A stretch of DNA of 43,431 nucleotides from Microscillaceae bacterium (GCA_025455045.1 JALONJ010000009.1:1-43431), one strand, 5' to 3'. Positions 25,348 to 33,623 are shown, counted from the first letter of the stretch. A program made the numbers and translations. The notes: generated by a model from the letters alone, not told the origin.

Positions 25348-25791
25348 TTAGCCTTCAAAGTTGGCGGCAATATGCGAACCATCACAAAAGGGTTTATTGT
25401 TTGAAAACCCGCAACGACAAAAAGCAGTAGTTTTATTGCGTTTGATTACTTTGCCGTCTTTGTCGCTGATAGTGAGTGTGCCATACACCAAAAGAGGTCC
25501 GTTGGGCAATACTTCTACTTTGGTCTCGAGTACCTCTTGTGGGCTTTCGTTTTGTTTTTCTGCGTCATTATAATAAAATGACAAAGCTCCCGAAGGACAT
25601 TGTCGAATTTGCTCGACGATTTTTTCGGTAGTCGCACCCTCTGTATTGACCCACGGGCGGGCTTTGGGATTGAAAACTCGCGGCAAGCCCTTAAAACAGA
25701 TTGTAGAGTGGATACACTTATGCGGTTGCCAGACTACGGTTACTTCACCATTGGTATATTCTTTTTGGGTTTCTTCGTTGGTTTGCTCCAT
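25348..25791 (-). CDS. Fusion of YjdI-like 4Fe-4S domain and CDGSH iron-sulfur domain
   Basis: The product is 147 residues. The N-terminal part (about 17-72) is a divergent mono-cluster ferredoxin-like domain of the YjdI/Fer4_19 type, with C26, C32 and C65 in HKCIHSTICFKG and QCPSGALSF. The C-terminal part is a CDGSH zinc-finger-like domain. C125, C127, C136 and H140 fit the C-x-C-x8-C-D-G-S-H ligand pattern of a 2Fe-2S cluster. Both domains bind redox-active clusters, so the protein probably carries two. Its electron partner and role are unknown; CDGSH proteins have been linked to iron and redox handling. It has no signal peptide and is likely cytoplasmic. Confidence 0.88.
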   Translation of the reverse strand: MEQTNEETQKEYTNGEVTVVWQPHKCIHSTICFKGLPRVFNPKARPWVNTEGATTEKIVEQIRQCPSGALSFYYNDAEKQNESPQEVLETKVEVLPNGPLLVYGTLTISDKDGKVIKRNKTTAFCRCGFSNNKPFCDGSHIAANFEG

Positions 25792-25856
25792 TTTTATTCA
25801 ATTTTAGATTTTTTAAATTTTTTGGGGAAATATACAAAAAAATTTGATTGTATCTA

Positions 25857-25878
25857 TATCTAGTTGATAATCAAGAAC
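25857..25878. repeat. TGATWATCA palindromic repeat next to the maf stop
   Basis: The core TGATAATCA at 25865-25873 ends five bases before the maf stop codon (25879-25881). The right arm is therefore replaced by coding sequence. Confidence 0.75.
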
Positions 25879-26463
25879 CTACGAAAAATTGAGCGGATAG
25901 ATATTACGGTCTTTTAAATATTGATACAAGCGCGATAAAGGCAAGCCCATTACATTATAGAAGTCGCCTTCAATCCGTTCTATACCTACCAACCCCAGCC
26001 AATCTTGAATGCCATACGAACCGGCTTTGTCTAAGGGGGGCGATATTTGCAAATAATAATCAATCTCGGCTTCGGACAAGGGCTTGAAATAAACCAAAGT
26101 AGTTTCGGAAAAAGTCGTAAACCCTGCTAAATCGGTCAAACAAACTCCCGTAACTACCGTATGGCACTTGCCCGAGAGTTGTTGGAGCATTTGTTTGGCA
26201 TTAGCCAAATCTTGAGGCTTACCGATGATGGCATTGTCTAAAATGACCACCGTATCGGCAGTAATCAACAAATCATTAGCTTGTAAATCAGGAATGAAGG
26301 CTTGGGCTTTTTTTTGGGCTAAAAAAACCGGCACATCTACCAATGGCAAATCATCAGAAAAGTCTTCGGGCGTATTTTTGCTAAGCACCTCAAACCGAAA
26401 ACCGGCATTTTTGAGTAGCTCTTGGCGGCGGGGCGATTGCGAAGCTAGGATTAAATTTATCAT
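25879..26463 (-). CDS. maf: Maf-family nucleoside triphosphate pyrophosphatase
   Basis: This cytoplasmic house-cleaning enzyme hydrolyses dTTP/UTP or modified nucleotides to monophosphates. With the start at 26463 the product is 194 residues, the family length, beginning MINLILASQSPRRQELL with the phosphate-binding SxSPRR motif at about 8-13. ITADTVV (about 69-75) and the IGKP motif follow, then GVCLTDL and DKAGSYGIQDW near the C-terminus. A longer reading frame reaching 26628 runs through a pair of palindromic repeats and encodes no family sequence, so it is rejected. Which of the TTP- or CTP/UTP-preferring subfamilies it belongs to is not certain; the DKAGSYGIQ motif favours the TTP/UTP (YhdE) type. 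Confidence 0.93.
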   Translation of the reverse strand: MINLILASQSPRRQELLKNAGFRFEVLSKNTPEDFSDDLPLVDVPVFLAQKKAQAFIPDLQANDLLITADTVVILDNAIIGKPQDLANAKQMLQQLSGKCHTVVTGVCLTDLAGFTTFSETTLVYFKPLSEAEIDYYLQISPPLDKAGSYGIQDWLGLVGIERIEGDFYNVMGLPLSRLYQYLKDRNIYPLNFS

Positions 26464-26527
26464 TGCTTGACAAAAATGGATTGAAATAATAGGCTTATAC
26501 AATAGGTCAAATGATTCAGATTTATTC

Positions 26528-26607
26528 GTTAAACACCTGATAATCAGACAGTTATACAAACATTTAAAATAACCTAACCTATTGATTATCAATGATTTAC
26601 AAAAAAC
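26528..26607. repeat. Pair of TGATWATCA palindromic repeats
   Basis: Cores are at 26538-26546 (TGATAATCA) and 26583-26591 (TGATTATCA), with CATTTAAAATAACCTAACCT between them. Spacer and order match the pairs inside the family B elements at 20060 and 35183, but the TTCGG-type ends are absent here. Confidence 0.8.
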
Positions 26608-26612
26608 ATAAT

Positions 26613-26649
26613 AAAAAATGGTCAGCAACTTACTAGGAAACTGACCATT
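26613..26649 (-). terminator. Terminator of the desaturase gene
   Basis: AATGGTCAG (26617-26625) pairs perfectly with CTGACCATT (26641-26649). On the minus strand the stem is followed by a T-run. It starts about 20 bases past the stop of the desaturase gene. Confidence 0.85.
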
Positions 26650-26667
26650 GACAAAAAATCATCTTGT

Positions 26668-27783
26668 TTACTCGACTGGTATTGATACCGGCTCTGTCGC
26701 CGTTTTTACCGATTCGGGCAAGCCCATCGCATACAAAAACTTGAAGTGCGAAACAATGGCTTGACTAAACGAAGGAATTTGATGGTAAGGTATATCAAAA
26801 TCTAGGGCAGTTTGTTTAATAATCGGCACTAGAGAACGGTAATGGGTATGATTGACATAGGGAAGCAAGTGGTGAATCACGTGGACATTGATACCCCCCA
26901 AAAACCAAGTAAGTACCGCATTTTTGGTGGCAAAATCGTTGGTGGTTTCGTACACGTGAATTGCCCAGTTTTGCGACAATTTGCCGTCGGCTTCTACTTC
27001 GGGGAAGTGCGCTTCTTCGGTCAAATGACCAACAATAAAAGTAAGAGCCAAAATATTGCCCACCAAAACGTGCACCGTAATAAAACATAAAACTACATAA
27101 TACCAAGCAACCGGCAAAAATACCATCGGCAAGATGAGCATATAAGTCATATAAAACAGTTTGCTGGCAAATAATGAAAATATCTCCGAAGTAGGAACTT
27201 TTTTGCCCCTGGCGTATAGTTCGCGCATTATTTTAAAATCTTTGGCTAAGACATAATTAATTGTACTGACCGAGTACAAAAGTGGGGCATACAAATATTG
27301 ATACCGATGAAAAGATTTGTAGGGTGCTTCGGGCGATAGACGCAACAAACCATAGCCTTCAATATTGGAATCAACGCCTTCTACATTGACATAGCCGTGA
27401 TGGTCTTGGTTATGCGCTACCCGCCACAAATAAGAACTAACGCCTATCAAGTCCAAAGTGTAAGAAAGCAGGCGATTGACATTCAAATTGCGTGAAATGG
27501 CGTTGTGGTTGGCATCGTGAGCAATGTTGAAAGCAATAAATACGTGAGTTAGCCCGTGCAATATACCTACCAAAAACAACCAAATTCCACTGACCAAGCC
27601 ACTAAAAGCCCAAACATAGGTTGCTACCCAAGCCACTAGCCAAAACGCCACTTTGAAATAGATAGCCGGTGAGTCCTGAGCCGTCAGATTTTTGTCAGTT
27701 AAGTATTGGGTTACTCGGCGTTTCAGTTCCGGTAAAATATCAGGTTGGATTTGATTATTAAATTTTACGTTTTTTGCTTTCAT
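26668..27783 (-). CDS. Membrane fatty acid desaturase (acyl-CoA/acyl-lipid type)
   Basis: The product is 371 residues and an integral membrane protein with about four to six helices. The three histidine boxes that hold the di-iron centre are all present: HDANH at 89-93, HNQDHH at 124-129 and HVIHH at 301-305. The spacing and the NQDHH and HVIHHLLPYVNH forms fit the linoleoyl-CoA/delta-6-like front-end desaturase group, here without a fused cytochrome b5 domain. It would introduce a double bond into membrane acyl chains using oxygen and an external electron donor. A strong terminator follows at 26613-26649, so it is probably a single-gene transcript. Regiospecificity cannot be read from sequence. 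Confidence 0.92.
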   Translation of the reverse strand: MKAKNVKFNNQIQPDILPELKRRVTQYLTDKNLTAQDSPAIYFKVAFWLVAWVATYVWAFSGLVSGIWLFLVGILHGLTHVFIAFNIAHDANHNAISRNLNVNRLLSYTLDLIGVSSYLWRVAHNQDHHGYVNVEGVDSNIEGYGLLRLSPEAPYKSFHRYQYLYAPLLYSVSTINYVLAKDFKIMRELYARGKKVPTSEIFSLFASKLFYMTYMLILPMVFLPVAWYYVVLCFITVHVLVGNILALTFIVGHLTEEAHFPEVEADGKLSQNWAIHVYETTNDFATKNAVLTWFLGGINVHVIHHLLPYVNHTHYRSLVPIIKQTALDFDIPYHQIPSFSQAIVSHFKFLYAMGLPESVKTATEPVSIPVE

Positions 27784-28302
27784 AAGCAGATGTTCATTAA
27801 ATTGGGTTAAATATTAACAAGCCTAGTTTGAAAAAAAACACCATACCCACTGATAACTTGAATTTGCAAGTGCTTCATTATCAGTTATATACAAATAAGA
27901 TTTATCAATTAATTAATATTAAAAAGAAATAATTTGGATTTATTGAGCCAGCCGGTTTATAGCCAGTAAAGTGTTATGCAAGTGTTTTTTCTCTAAAAAA
28001 GCCTAAATTCATCTGCTATTTGGTCATTTATTTTGGATTTAGAAAGAGTTAAGTCAAATTAATTTTTAATTTCCTACCTGCTTGTTTTCAAAATTTGCGG
28101 GTATTCCTTCTAAAAAAAAGAGTAATTTTTTTTATAAATTATTGATTATCAATTATTTACAAAATAATTTTTACCAACAAGAGCTAAAAATGAAATAAAA
28201 AGCCATTCCATAAATTTTGAAAAAAAATTGTCTAAGACATAGGGGTAGTGAGCAAGTCATTTGTCATAGGTACAAAGTTGTTAATTAAAATACCATATTT
28301 CT
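27784..28302. other. Divergent intergenic region
   Basis: The gap holds a variant core TCATTATCA (about 27877-27885) and an exact TGATTATCA at 28143-28151 with ATTTACAAAA after it. Promoters of the divergent desaturase and lipoprotein genes should lie here but I cannot place them. No gene is seen. Confidence 0.5.
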
Positions 28303-29019
28303 ATGAAATCTATTCGTTTAGTATCGATCCTTCTTCTCAGCTTAGTTTTCTTAATCAGTTTCAGCAGTTGTATGCGCGAAGACATTGGACCTTATCAAGA
28401 GGACTTTCGCACCTATGATTTTTCGGGTTTTGACTACTTGAAAATAGCCGCCGGAGCTAAAGTCCACATCCGACAAGGCTCTAGCTATAGTATTATGGTG
28501 CGTGGCGACCGCCGAAACTTAGACGATTTGGGGGTTCGAGTACAGGGTTCTACTTTGGTTTTTGATTATGTAAATTATCGCAAGCGCAAGTACGCCAATG
28601 AGTACACGATTACGATGCCTACATTGAAAGGTTTTGAGTTTTCGGGGGCTACTCATTCCGAAATCATTGGTTTCAATAATCTATCAGCCTTAGAAATCCG
28701 GCTTTCGGGAGCTTCGACCAGCAACTTTGAAGGCGAAGCTCAACAAATTACGGCACATCTATCGGGCGCATCGCGCTTGTCGCTCATAGGCAAAACCAAA
28801 TTTTTGACGGTGGAGGCTTCGGGCGGGGCAGAAGTACAGGCATACGCATTGGCAAGTGCGCGCGCTCAGGTAAAAGTTTCGGGCGGTAGCGAAGCCCGCA
28901 TAAGTGTCAGTCAAAACTTGTCGGCAGAAGCCACCGGCGGCAGTCAGGTGCGTTATCGCGGCAATCCTACCGTCAGTAGCCAGACTTCGGGGGGCGGTTC
29001 GGTAATCAGAGAGCTATAA
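28303..29019 (+). CDS. Lipoprotein with DUF2807 head GIN domain
   Basis: The product is 238 residues. The N-terminus is a lipoprotein signal: MKSIRLVSILLLSLVFLIS followed by a lipobox ending FSSC, with acylation predicted on that cysteine. The mature part is a beta-solenoid-like DUF2807 domain. DFSGFDYLKIAAGAKVHIRQG, GSTLVFDYV, LSGASRLSLIGK and repeated ASGGAEV/SGGSEAR/TGGSQVR turns are typical. The family is widespread in Bacteroidota and usually annotated as putative auto-transporter adhesin head, with no proven role. An outer-membrane or periplasmic location is inferred. It stands alone. Confidence 0.9.
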   Translation: MKSIRLVSILLLSLVFLISFSSCMREDIGPYQEDFRTYDFSGFDYLKIAAGAKVHIRQGSSYSIMVRGDRRNLDDLGVRVQGSTLVFDYVNYRKRKYANEYTITMPTLKGFEFSGATHSEIIGFNNLSALEIRLSGASTSNFEGEAQQITAHLSGASRLSLIGKTKFLTVEASGGAEVQAYALASARAQVKVSGGSEARISVSQNLSAEATGGSQVRYRGNPTVSSQTSGGGSVIREL

Positions 29020-29138
29020 ATAGCTAAGGAATTAGGAATGTTATAATCACTTGACCGAGTCCTTCTTTGGCGAATTATCAGTTTTGATAAAAATAGATTA
29101 TGTTTTTTACAACAGTTCGTATAGTTTCTTACGCCGTT

Positions 29139-29250
29139 GCTTGTCCGCCCAAGACGGAAGCAATCATTGTAACAAATGCGCTAAAGGTACGGAAGAACCA
29201 AACTTTTAAAAAAACATAATCCATTGAAAATCAGGTAATTAAATAATTCC
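29139..29250. repeat. Hairpin and variant palindrome between convergent genes
   Basis: A hairpin near 29139-29161 has TCCG-cccaaga-CGGA at its heart and is related to the TCCGCC/GGCGGA hairpins at 3606 and 7516. A variant core TGAAAATCA is near 29224-29232 with GTAATTAA after it. Confidence 0.5.
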
Positions 29251-29288
29251 TAATTCCCGATTATTAATTCCTAATTCCTCAGAGTGAA

Positions 29289-30269
29289 TCAAGGTACAAG
29301 TACGACCTTGCCAATTACCCGCCTTTCTGCCATTTCTTGGAGGGCTTCTACAGCTCTTTCCAAAGGATAGGTAGCGTGAATATGGGCTTTGAGTTTGCCG
29401 GTTTGAAACATTTGCATCATTGCCATAAAATTTTGCATATTTTTCTTGGGTTCGCGCATTGTAAACGAACCCCAAAACACCCCTACAACTGCCGCGCCTT
29501 TGAGCAAGGGCAAGTTTAAGGGCAATTTGGGAATGTTGTTGCCGTCTGAGGCAAAACCTACCACCAAAAAACGCCCATTCCAAGCAATAGAACGAAAGGC
29601 CGGTTCGGAATACACGCCGCCAACGGGGTCATAAATTACATCTACTCCCCTACCCTGCGTAATTTCTTTGATGCGGTCTTTCAAATCGTCTTGGGCATAA
29701 TTAATCACTTCTGACGCGCCAAACGCTTGACAGACCGCCAATTTGTCGGCAGTAGAAGCCGCCGCTATGACTTTTGCGCCCAATGCCACCCCTATATCCA
29801 CTGCCGCCAAACCCACTCCACCGGCGGCTCCCAAGACCAAGAGGGTCTCTCCGGCTTGCAAATTGGCTCTATCTACCAGGGCGTGGTACGAAGTACCATA
29901 GGTCATCATAATGGCTGAGGCTTGCACAAAATCCATACCTTCGGGTATCGGAAAAAACATATTGGCATCACCGACAACTTCTTCGGCAAAACCGCCAAAC
30001 ATCAAGCCACCAAATACCCTATCCCCTACTTTCAAATGATTGACTCCTTCGCCCACGGCTTTTACGATGCCGGCTACCTCGCCCCCGGGCGAAAAAGGCA
30101 CGGGTGGTTTAAACTGGTATTTGCCCTCGCAGACCAAAATATCGGGGAAATTGACCCCACAGGCTTTGACCGTTATTACTACTTTGCCTTTGGCGGCTTG
30201 GAGGTCGGCAACTTCCTCGACGACCAAATTTTGAATACTGCCTACTTCTTTGCACAAAACTGCTCGCAT
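29289..30269 (-). CDS. NADPH:quinone oxidoreductase, MDR family
   Basis: The product is 326 residues, cytoplasmic, zinc-free medium-chain dehydrogenase/reductase. The GroES-like N-terminal half contains VKACGVNFPDILVCEGKYQ and PFSPGGEVAGIV, typical of quinone oxidoreductases. The nucleotide-binding motif LVLGAAGGVGLAAVDIG is in the centre, followed by QGRGVDVIYDPVGG. It would reduce quinones or enones with NADPH; enoyl-CoA or crotonyl-type substrates cannot be excluded. No zinc-binding cysteines are present. It stands alone between repeat-bearing gaps and converges on the DUF2807 lipoprotein gene. Confidence 0.9.
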   Translation of the reverse strand: MRAVLCKEVGSIQNLVVEEVADLQAAKGKVVITVKACGVNFPDILVCEGKYQFKPPVPFSPGGEVAGIVKAVGEGVNHLKVGDRVFGGLMFGGFAEEVVGDANMFFPIPEGMDFVQASAIMMTYGTSYHALVDRANLQAGETLLVLGAAGGVGLAAVDIGVALGAKVIAAASTADKLAVCQAFGASEVINYAQDDLKDRIKEITQGRGVDVIYDPVGGVYSEPAFRSIAWNGRFLVVGFASDGNNIPKLPLNLPLLKGAAVVGVFWGSFTMREPKKNMQNFMAMMQMFQTGKLKAHIHATYPLERAVEALQEMAERRVIGKVVLVP

Positions 30270-30376
30270 ATTTGTTGATTAAGTTTTAATTTTTTGCTAA
30301 AGTATGATTTACAGAGATGCCCGAAATTTACTTCATACAATCGAATTATCGAGCTACTTATTTTTCAATAGATTCA

Positions 30377-30405
30377 GTATAACTAACTGATAATTAAATA
30401 GTTAT
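30377..30405. repeat. Variant TGATWATCA palindromic repeat
   Basis: ACTGATAATTAAATAGTTATAA lacks the right half of the core but keeps the TTA arm. It lies between the divergent quinone oxidoreductase gene and the small gene at 30522. Confidence 0.5.
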
Positions 30406-30521
30406 AAAAAATATAAAAAAATACCTACTCGCAATTTCAAAAAAATATTTAAAAAAAATGAATAATTAGACAATAAATGAGTATCTTATCTCAAAAAAAT
30501 TACTTATTTATTCAATAATGT

Positions 30522-30863
30522 ATGGAACTAGGTAAATCAGGCAAAAAAATCGCTCGAGAAATCATCGAAAAAGGCTTACAAGCCGAATTTGCCAACGGGC
30601 TGGAAATGGCACTCCAAGTATTGAAAGATTGGCAAGCTGGTAAAATGCCGAACCGCGAAGCCTATCACACCTTATACAAGTCAATCATTGGTTTTGACAA
30701 ACACATTGCGCAAAGATATGATCGTATGAGTGGTTCTGATTATTTTTGGCTTATTGAAGCTCAATTGATTGATGGTCTTATTCAAGAAGCCGATTTGCAA
30801 GGCTTCGCGCCCGAAGTGCGCCAAAAACTAATTGACTTGGCAAAACAAGCCCAAAATGAGTAG
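30522..30863 (+). CDS. Small helical hypothetical protein
   Basis: The product is 113 residues, almost entirely predicted helix. It has no signal peptide, membrane segment or cysteine. Recognisable segments are KKIAREIIEKGLQAEF, ALQVLKDWQAGK, YKSIIGFDKHIAQRYDRM and FWLIEAQLIDGLI. I do not recognise the family. Balanced amphipathic helices and neighbour-like codon use support a real cytoplasmic protein. The upstream AATAATGT contains an out-of-frame ATG that stops after five codons, so 30522 is the sensible start. No conserved partner is visible. Confidence 0.65.
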   Translation: MELGKSGKKIAREIIEKGLQAEFANGLEMALQVLKDWQAGKMPNREAYHTLYKSIIGFDKHIAQRYDRMSGSDYFWLIEAQLIDGLIQEADLQGFAPEVRQKLIDLAKQAQNE

Positions 30864-31140
30864 TCAATTCCACCCGTTAAGGTTAAAAATACGCCATTTT
30901 AGCTTTCTTAAAAAATAATGTTGGGTAAAAAATAAAAAACCTGATAATTGTTATTGTTTTTTTTGCAATAATTATATAATTTGATGTCAGTTTTAGCGTA
31001 ACACAATAGAAAAGGTAGTTTGACTTTTCATAAAAATATTGTTAAGCTATTCATTATCAAGGATTTACTTCTTAAGGTTTTAACATTTTTATAGTTTGAA
31101 AAAATTTTACATTCCAAAATACTCTAAATTTTAGGCGAAG
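30864..31140. repeat. Intergenic region with one variant palindrome
   Basis: A variant core TCATTATCA with TTA arm (ATTCATTATCAAGGATTTAC) lies near 31050-31069. Nothing else is recognised in this AT-rich gap. Confidence 0.5.
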
Positions 31141-31371
31141 ATGATGATGCTGGTGTACTTTTTAATTTGTATGGTGAGTTTTTCGCTCGTAACTTGGGTT
31201 ATGATTAAATCCATTCGTGGTAGCAATTACCCGCCCAATAATGATGATGATGGAGGAATGCCCGGAGGCAATAATTTCCCCATCATTGACCTACCACCCG
31301 GAGGCAAATGGGAAGACTTGTTTGTGGATCGTTGGTATGATGACGTACGCAAACCTACGCGACAGTCATAA
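31141..31371 (+). CDS. Small single-pass membrane protein with acidic glycine-rich tail
   Basis: The product is 76 residues. Residues 3-23 (MLVYFLICMVSFSLVTWVMIK) form one membrane helix with a short N-terminus and a basic stop-transfer end (KSIRGS). The soluble part has a PPNNDDDGG stretch, a PGGNNFPIIDLPPGG proline-glycine turn region and a charged tail. Similar tiny membrane proteins with an acidic glycine-rich segment are common in Bacteroidota but unstudied. Three ATGs in a row at the start leave the exact N-terminus open. It is not obviously co-transcribed with the 30522 gene, because a 277-base gap with a palindrome separates them. Confidence 0.65.
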   Translation: MMMLVYFLICMVSFSLVTWVMIKSIRGSNYPPNNDDDGGMPGGNNFPIIDLPPGGKWEDLFVDRWYDDVRKPTRQS

Positions 31372-31394
31372 ATAACAATCGCACAATAGACTCA

Positions 31395-31502
31395 ATTAGC
31401 AAACCTTTGATTATCAATAAGTTAAAGCATTGATTGATTGAAAGGCTTTCAAGACTATTAAACAAAATAGCATCATAATCAGTTGATTATCAAGTACTTA
31501 CC
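31395..31502. repeat. Two TGATWATCA palindromic repeats
   Basis: Exact TGATTATCA cores are at 31408-31416 and 31484-31492, each with TTA arm, between convergent genes. Confidence 0.75.
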
Positions 31503-31550
31503 AAAAAGCATATCTAGCAAGGAAATCTAATCTTGTTTTATTGAACAACG

Positions 31551-31593
31551 CAAAGCCCGCCAAACGAAACCAATTTTCGTTTGGCGGGCTTTG
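31551..31593. terminator. Perfect 19 bp hairpin between convergent genes
   Basis: CAAAGCCCGCCAAACGAAA (31551-31569) pairs perfectly with its complement at 31575-31593 around a 5-base loop. It is the strongest hairpin in the window. It lies about 40 bases past the stop of the minus-strand gene at 31635. No strong T-run follows on either strand, so it could be a transcript-end stabiliser or an inserted palindrome rather than a simple terminator. Confidence 0.6.
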
Positions 31594-31634
31594 GATTTGT
31601 CTGTTCCAAACAAGCTAAACGCTCATACGGTTGG

Positions 31635-32474
31635 CTATTCGAACTCCAACCACACCCTATCGAGCAAAGTACCCGAAGTGGCTTTGAGTTTAAAAATCTG
31701 ATTTTTTGAGTTATCAATCTGGGTTTCATATATTTCGCTGGCTTGAGAAGTTTTGACCAACAGTTTTACAAAAAAACCGGCTTTGGCAGTAGTTTGGCTT
31801 GCCAGATAAAAATGATTGTTTGGGGTGGTTTTTTCGTAGTTGGGTTTTGGGTCAGAAGCAATTTTTTGCCACTCTGCCAAGTCAGTGGGCTTCAAAGCAG
31901 CAGTTGGGTAGTCGTTGCGCTCTTTGGCTTCGCGGCGGGCTTCTTCGGAGGCAGGCATTACCACCACCTTTGCCGGAACAAACAAATTTTCGACAAACTT
32001 GTGGGCAGTATCTTCCACCCAAATTGCCATCACGGGCATTTCGGTAGCTTGGGCTTTTTGGACAAATAGTCTAATTTTAGCTCCTTGCCCATCGGTTCTG
32101 GTGCTTATTTTTTCAAAATTCAGCATTTCTTTCTCTACTTTGGGGGGGCGTTTGGCGGCAAAAACCTTACCGGCTTCGGCAATTGGCTCTAGCACTTCGG
32201 TAAGCCCACCCGCCAAAACCAAAATACCCAAAATACTGACAGTCCAAAACTCTTTTTGAATACCGCGAGTAGCCCGCGATTGCGTATAACTCGTCAGCGA
32301 AGACCAGTTGTTGATGATATGAAAAATGGCAAAGCCGACAAAAGCCAAGCCGAAAATCGTGTGCGTTATCTCAATAAAATGAGCTTTTTGTTTGATATAA
32401 AGCAAAATACCGGTAATAGCCAGCGTAAAAAAGGCAAAAGCCACCGAAAGACTAATCAAATTTTTACTTTTCAT
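31635..32474 (-). CDS. DUF4405-type membrane protein fused to a DUF2271-like domain
   Basis: The product is 279 residues from the ATG at 32474; an ATG four codons upstream is less likely. Three membrane helices lie at about 6-26, 34-56 and 74-94. Histidines in HFIEITHTIFGLAFVGFAIFHIINN sit as in small b-type-cytochrome-like DUF4405 proteins, where paired histidines may hold haem. Residues about 120-275 form a soluble beta-rich domain with RLFVQKAQATEMPVMAIWVED, FVENLFVP and a final TSGTLLDRVWLEF. This resembles DUF2271, a predicted periplasmic domain. A membrane redox role is plausible but unproven. The gene ends beside the 19 bp hairpin. Confidence 0.65.
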   Translation of the reverse strand: MKSKNLISLSVAFAFFTLAITGILLYIKQKAHFIEITHTIFGLAFVGFAIFHIINNWSSLTSYTQSRATRGIQKEFWTVSILGILVLAGGLTEVLEPIAEAGKVFAAKRPPKVEKEMLNFEKISTRTDGQGAKIRLFVQKAQATEMPVMAIWVEDTAHKFVENLFVPAKVVVMPASEEARREAKERNDYPTAALKPTDLAEWQKIASDPKPNYEKTTPNNHFYLASQTTAKAGFFVKLLVKTSQASEIYETQIDNSKNQIFKLKATSGTLLDRVWLEFE

Positions 32475-32977
32475 AATAAAAGGCAATAATTGTTTTTTTT
32501 AATGTATAATTTTTAAGTAATGAGTTAATTATTAAATGTGCTAGTGTGCTGATGCAATACATTGATTGTCAATTATTTACTTGCTGTACGATTGTCCGTG
32601 AAAAGAAGGTTTTTGTCATTTTGAGCATTATCAAGCAAAATGAATATTTTGCGAAGATACCGAGCGAAGCTCCGAAAAATCTGGATTTTCGCTCACAACT
32701 CGTTGATTAACAGCGAGATACCTCGCCTTGTTCAGCATAACAAAATCCGCCATCACGGAAAATCGTACAGTAACATTATTTAACAATTAATATTGTTTAC
32801 TTTATTTTTAAATCATTCCTAATGCGCAAGGCAATAAGGTTGGATCTTTCAAAAAACTTGTAAAAGAAATCAAAATAAATTCATAATCTGTTGATTATCA
32901 AATATTTAGTTTTTTTTATGACCATAAATAATCCGACTATACAATTCTATTTTAATTCAAAAATCTGAAAATTCACC
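32475..32977. other. Intergenic region with a 187 bp inverted-repeat element
   Basis: The gap holds the element at 32584-32770, a variant core TGATTGTCA (about 32563-32571) and an exact TGATTATCA at 32892-32900. The phrase GTGCTAGTGTGCTGATG near 32539 recurs in altered form near 10780 and 39871. No gene is seen. Confidence 0.6.
32584..32770. mobile_element. 187 bp inverted-repeat element (family C), non-coding
   Basis: CTGTACGATTGTCCGTGA at the left end matches the reverse complement of TCACGGAAAATCGTACAG at the right end, with one mismatch in 18 bases. The similarity goes on imperfectly inward (GTTTTTGTCATTTTGA against GATTTTGTTATGCTGA). The centre carries further inverted arms (GCGAAGATACC / GAGATACCTCGC). 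Only one copy is present in this window. It has no reading frame for a transposase. Confidence 0.65.
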
Positions 32978-33595
32978 CTATTTGTCTTTGTCAGTCAATG
33001 GATAAAAATAATATATCATAAATGTAAGCCCTGTTCCCAAAATAGCCCCAAAATATGTATCCAACCAAAAATGTTGCAAAAGATAAACCCGCGAAAATCC
33101 GGCAAAAACCGCCAATAACAAAAACACTAAGCCCCATTGCTTGACGCGAACCAACAAACTCAACAAACAAAACACCGAAAAAGCCGTAGTGGTATGCCCC
33201 GAAGGAAAACTTTGACTGGTGTGGATTTCCAGTCCTTCTACAAAATGCAAAACAACCCTATCAGCAAAAAATGCCTTGGGGCGCAAAACATCAGGAAAGA
33301 CAAAATGCTTAAGAAATTGTGCCGCCAACCCTGTAGCGGCAAAGCAAAGCCCACCCAACAACGCAGTTTGCCAACTACGCCACCACCACAAGCCCAAAAT
33401 CACCAGAGCATAAAATAAACCATCACCCACCCAAGTATAGTAGCTGAAGAAAAAATCGGCAATGGGCTGGTGGTGTCGATTGAGCCACAATTCAAACTCT
33501 CCACGTTGGTGAGTAAGCAAAATTACTGCCCCCAAAACCAGATAAATGCCAAAACCAGCCCAAAACCAGCGATTTGTCCGAATGATTTGATACAT
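32978..33595 (-). CDS. PAP2-family phosphatase
   Basis: The product is 205 residues with five to six membrane helices. The three-part PAP2 signature is complete: K96...R105-P106 in KHFVFPDVLRP, PSGH at 131-134, and SR(168-169)...H175...D179 in SRVYLLQHFWLD. Family members dephosphorylate lipid phosphates such as phosphatidic acid, phosphatidylglycerol phosphate or undecaprenyl pyrophosphate on the outer side of the inner membrane. The substrate here is not decided by sequence. It lies 54 bases downstream of queA on the same strand, and that gap contains a palindromic repeat, so co-transcription is uncertain. Confidence 0.92.
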   Translation of the reverse strand: MYQIIRTNRWFWAGFGIYLVLGAVILLTHQRGEFELWLNRHHQPIADFFFSYYTWVGDGLFYALVILGLWWWRSWQTALLGGLCFAATGLAAQFLKHFVFPDVLRPKAFFADRVVLHFVEGLEIHTSQSFPSGHTTTAFSVFCLLSLLVRVKQWGLVFLLLAVFAGFSRVYLLQHFWLDTYFGAILGTGLTFMIYYFYPLTDKDK

Positions 33596-33597
33596 TA

Positions 33598-33623
33598 TAA
33601 GTATTTGATAATCAGATGTTTAC
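33598..33623. repeat. TGATWATCA palindromic repeat
   Basis: The core TGATAATCA is at 33606-33614 with GATGTTTACG after it, in the 54-base gap between queA and the PAP2 gene. Confidence 0.75.

Noticed and set aside
26464-26628. N-terminal extension of the Maf protein
   Set aside because: The extra 55 codons overlap two palindromic repeats, and the family begins at MINLILASQSPRR.
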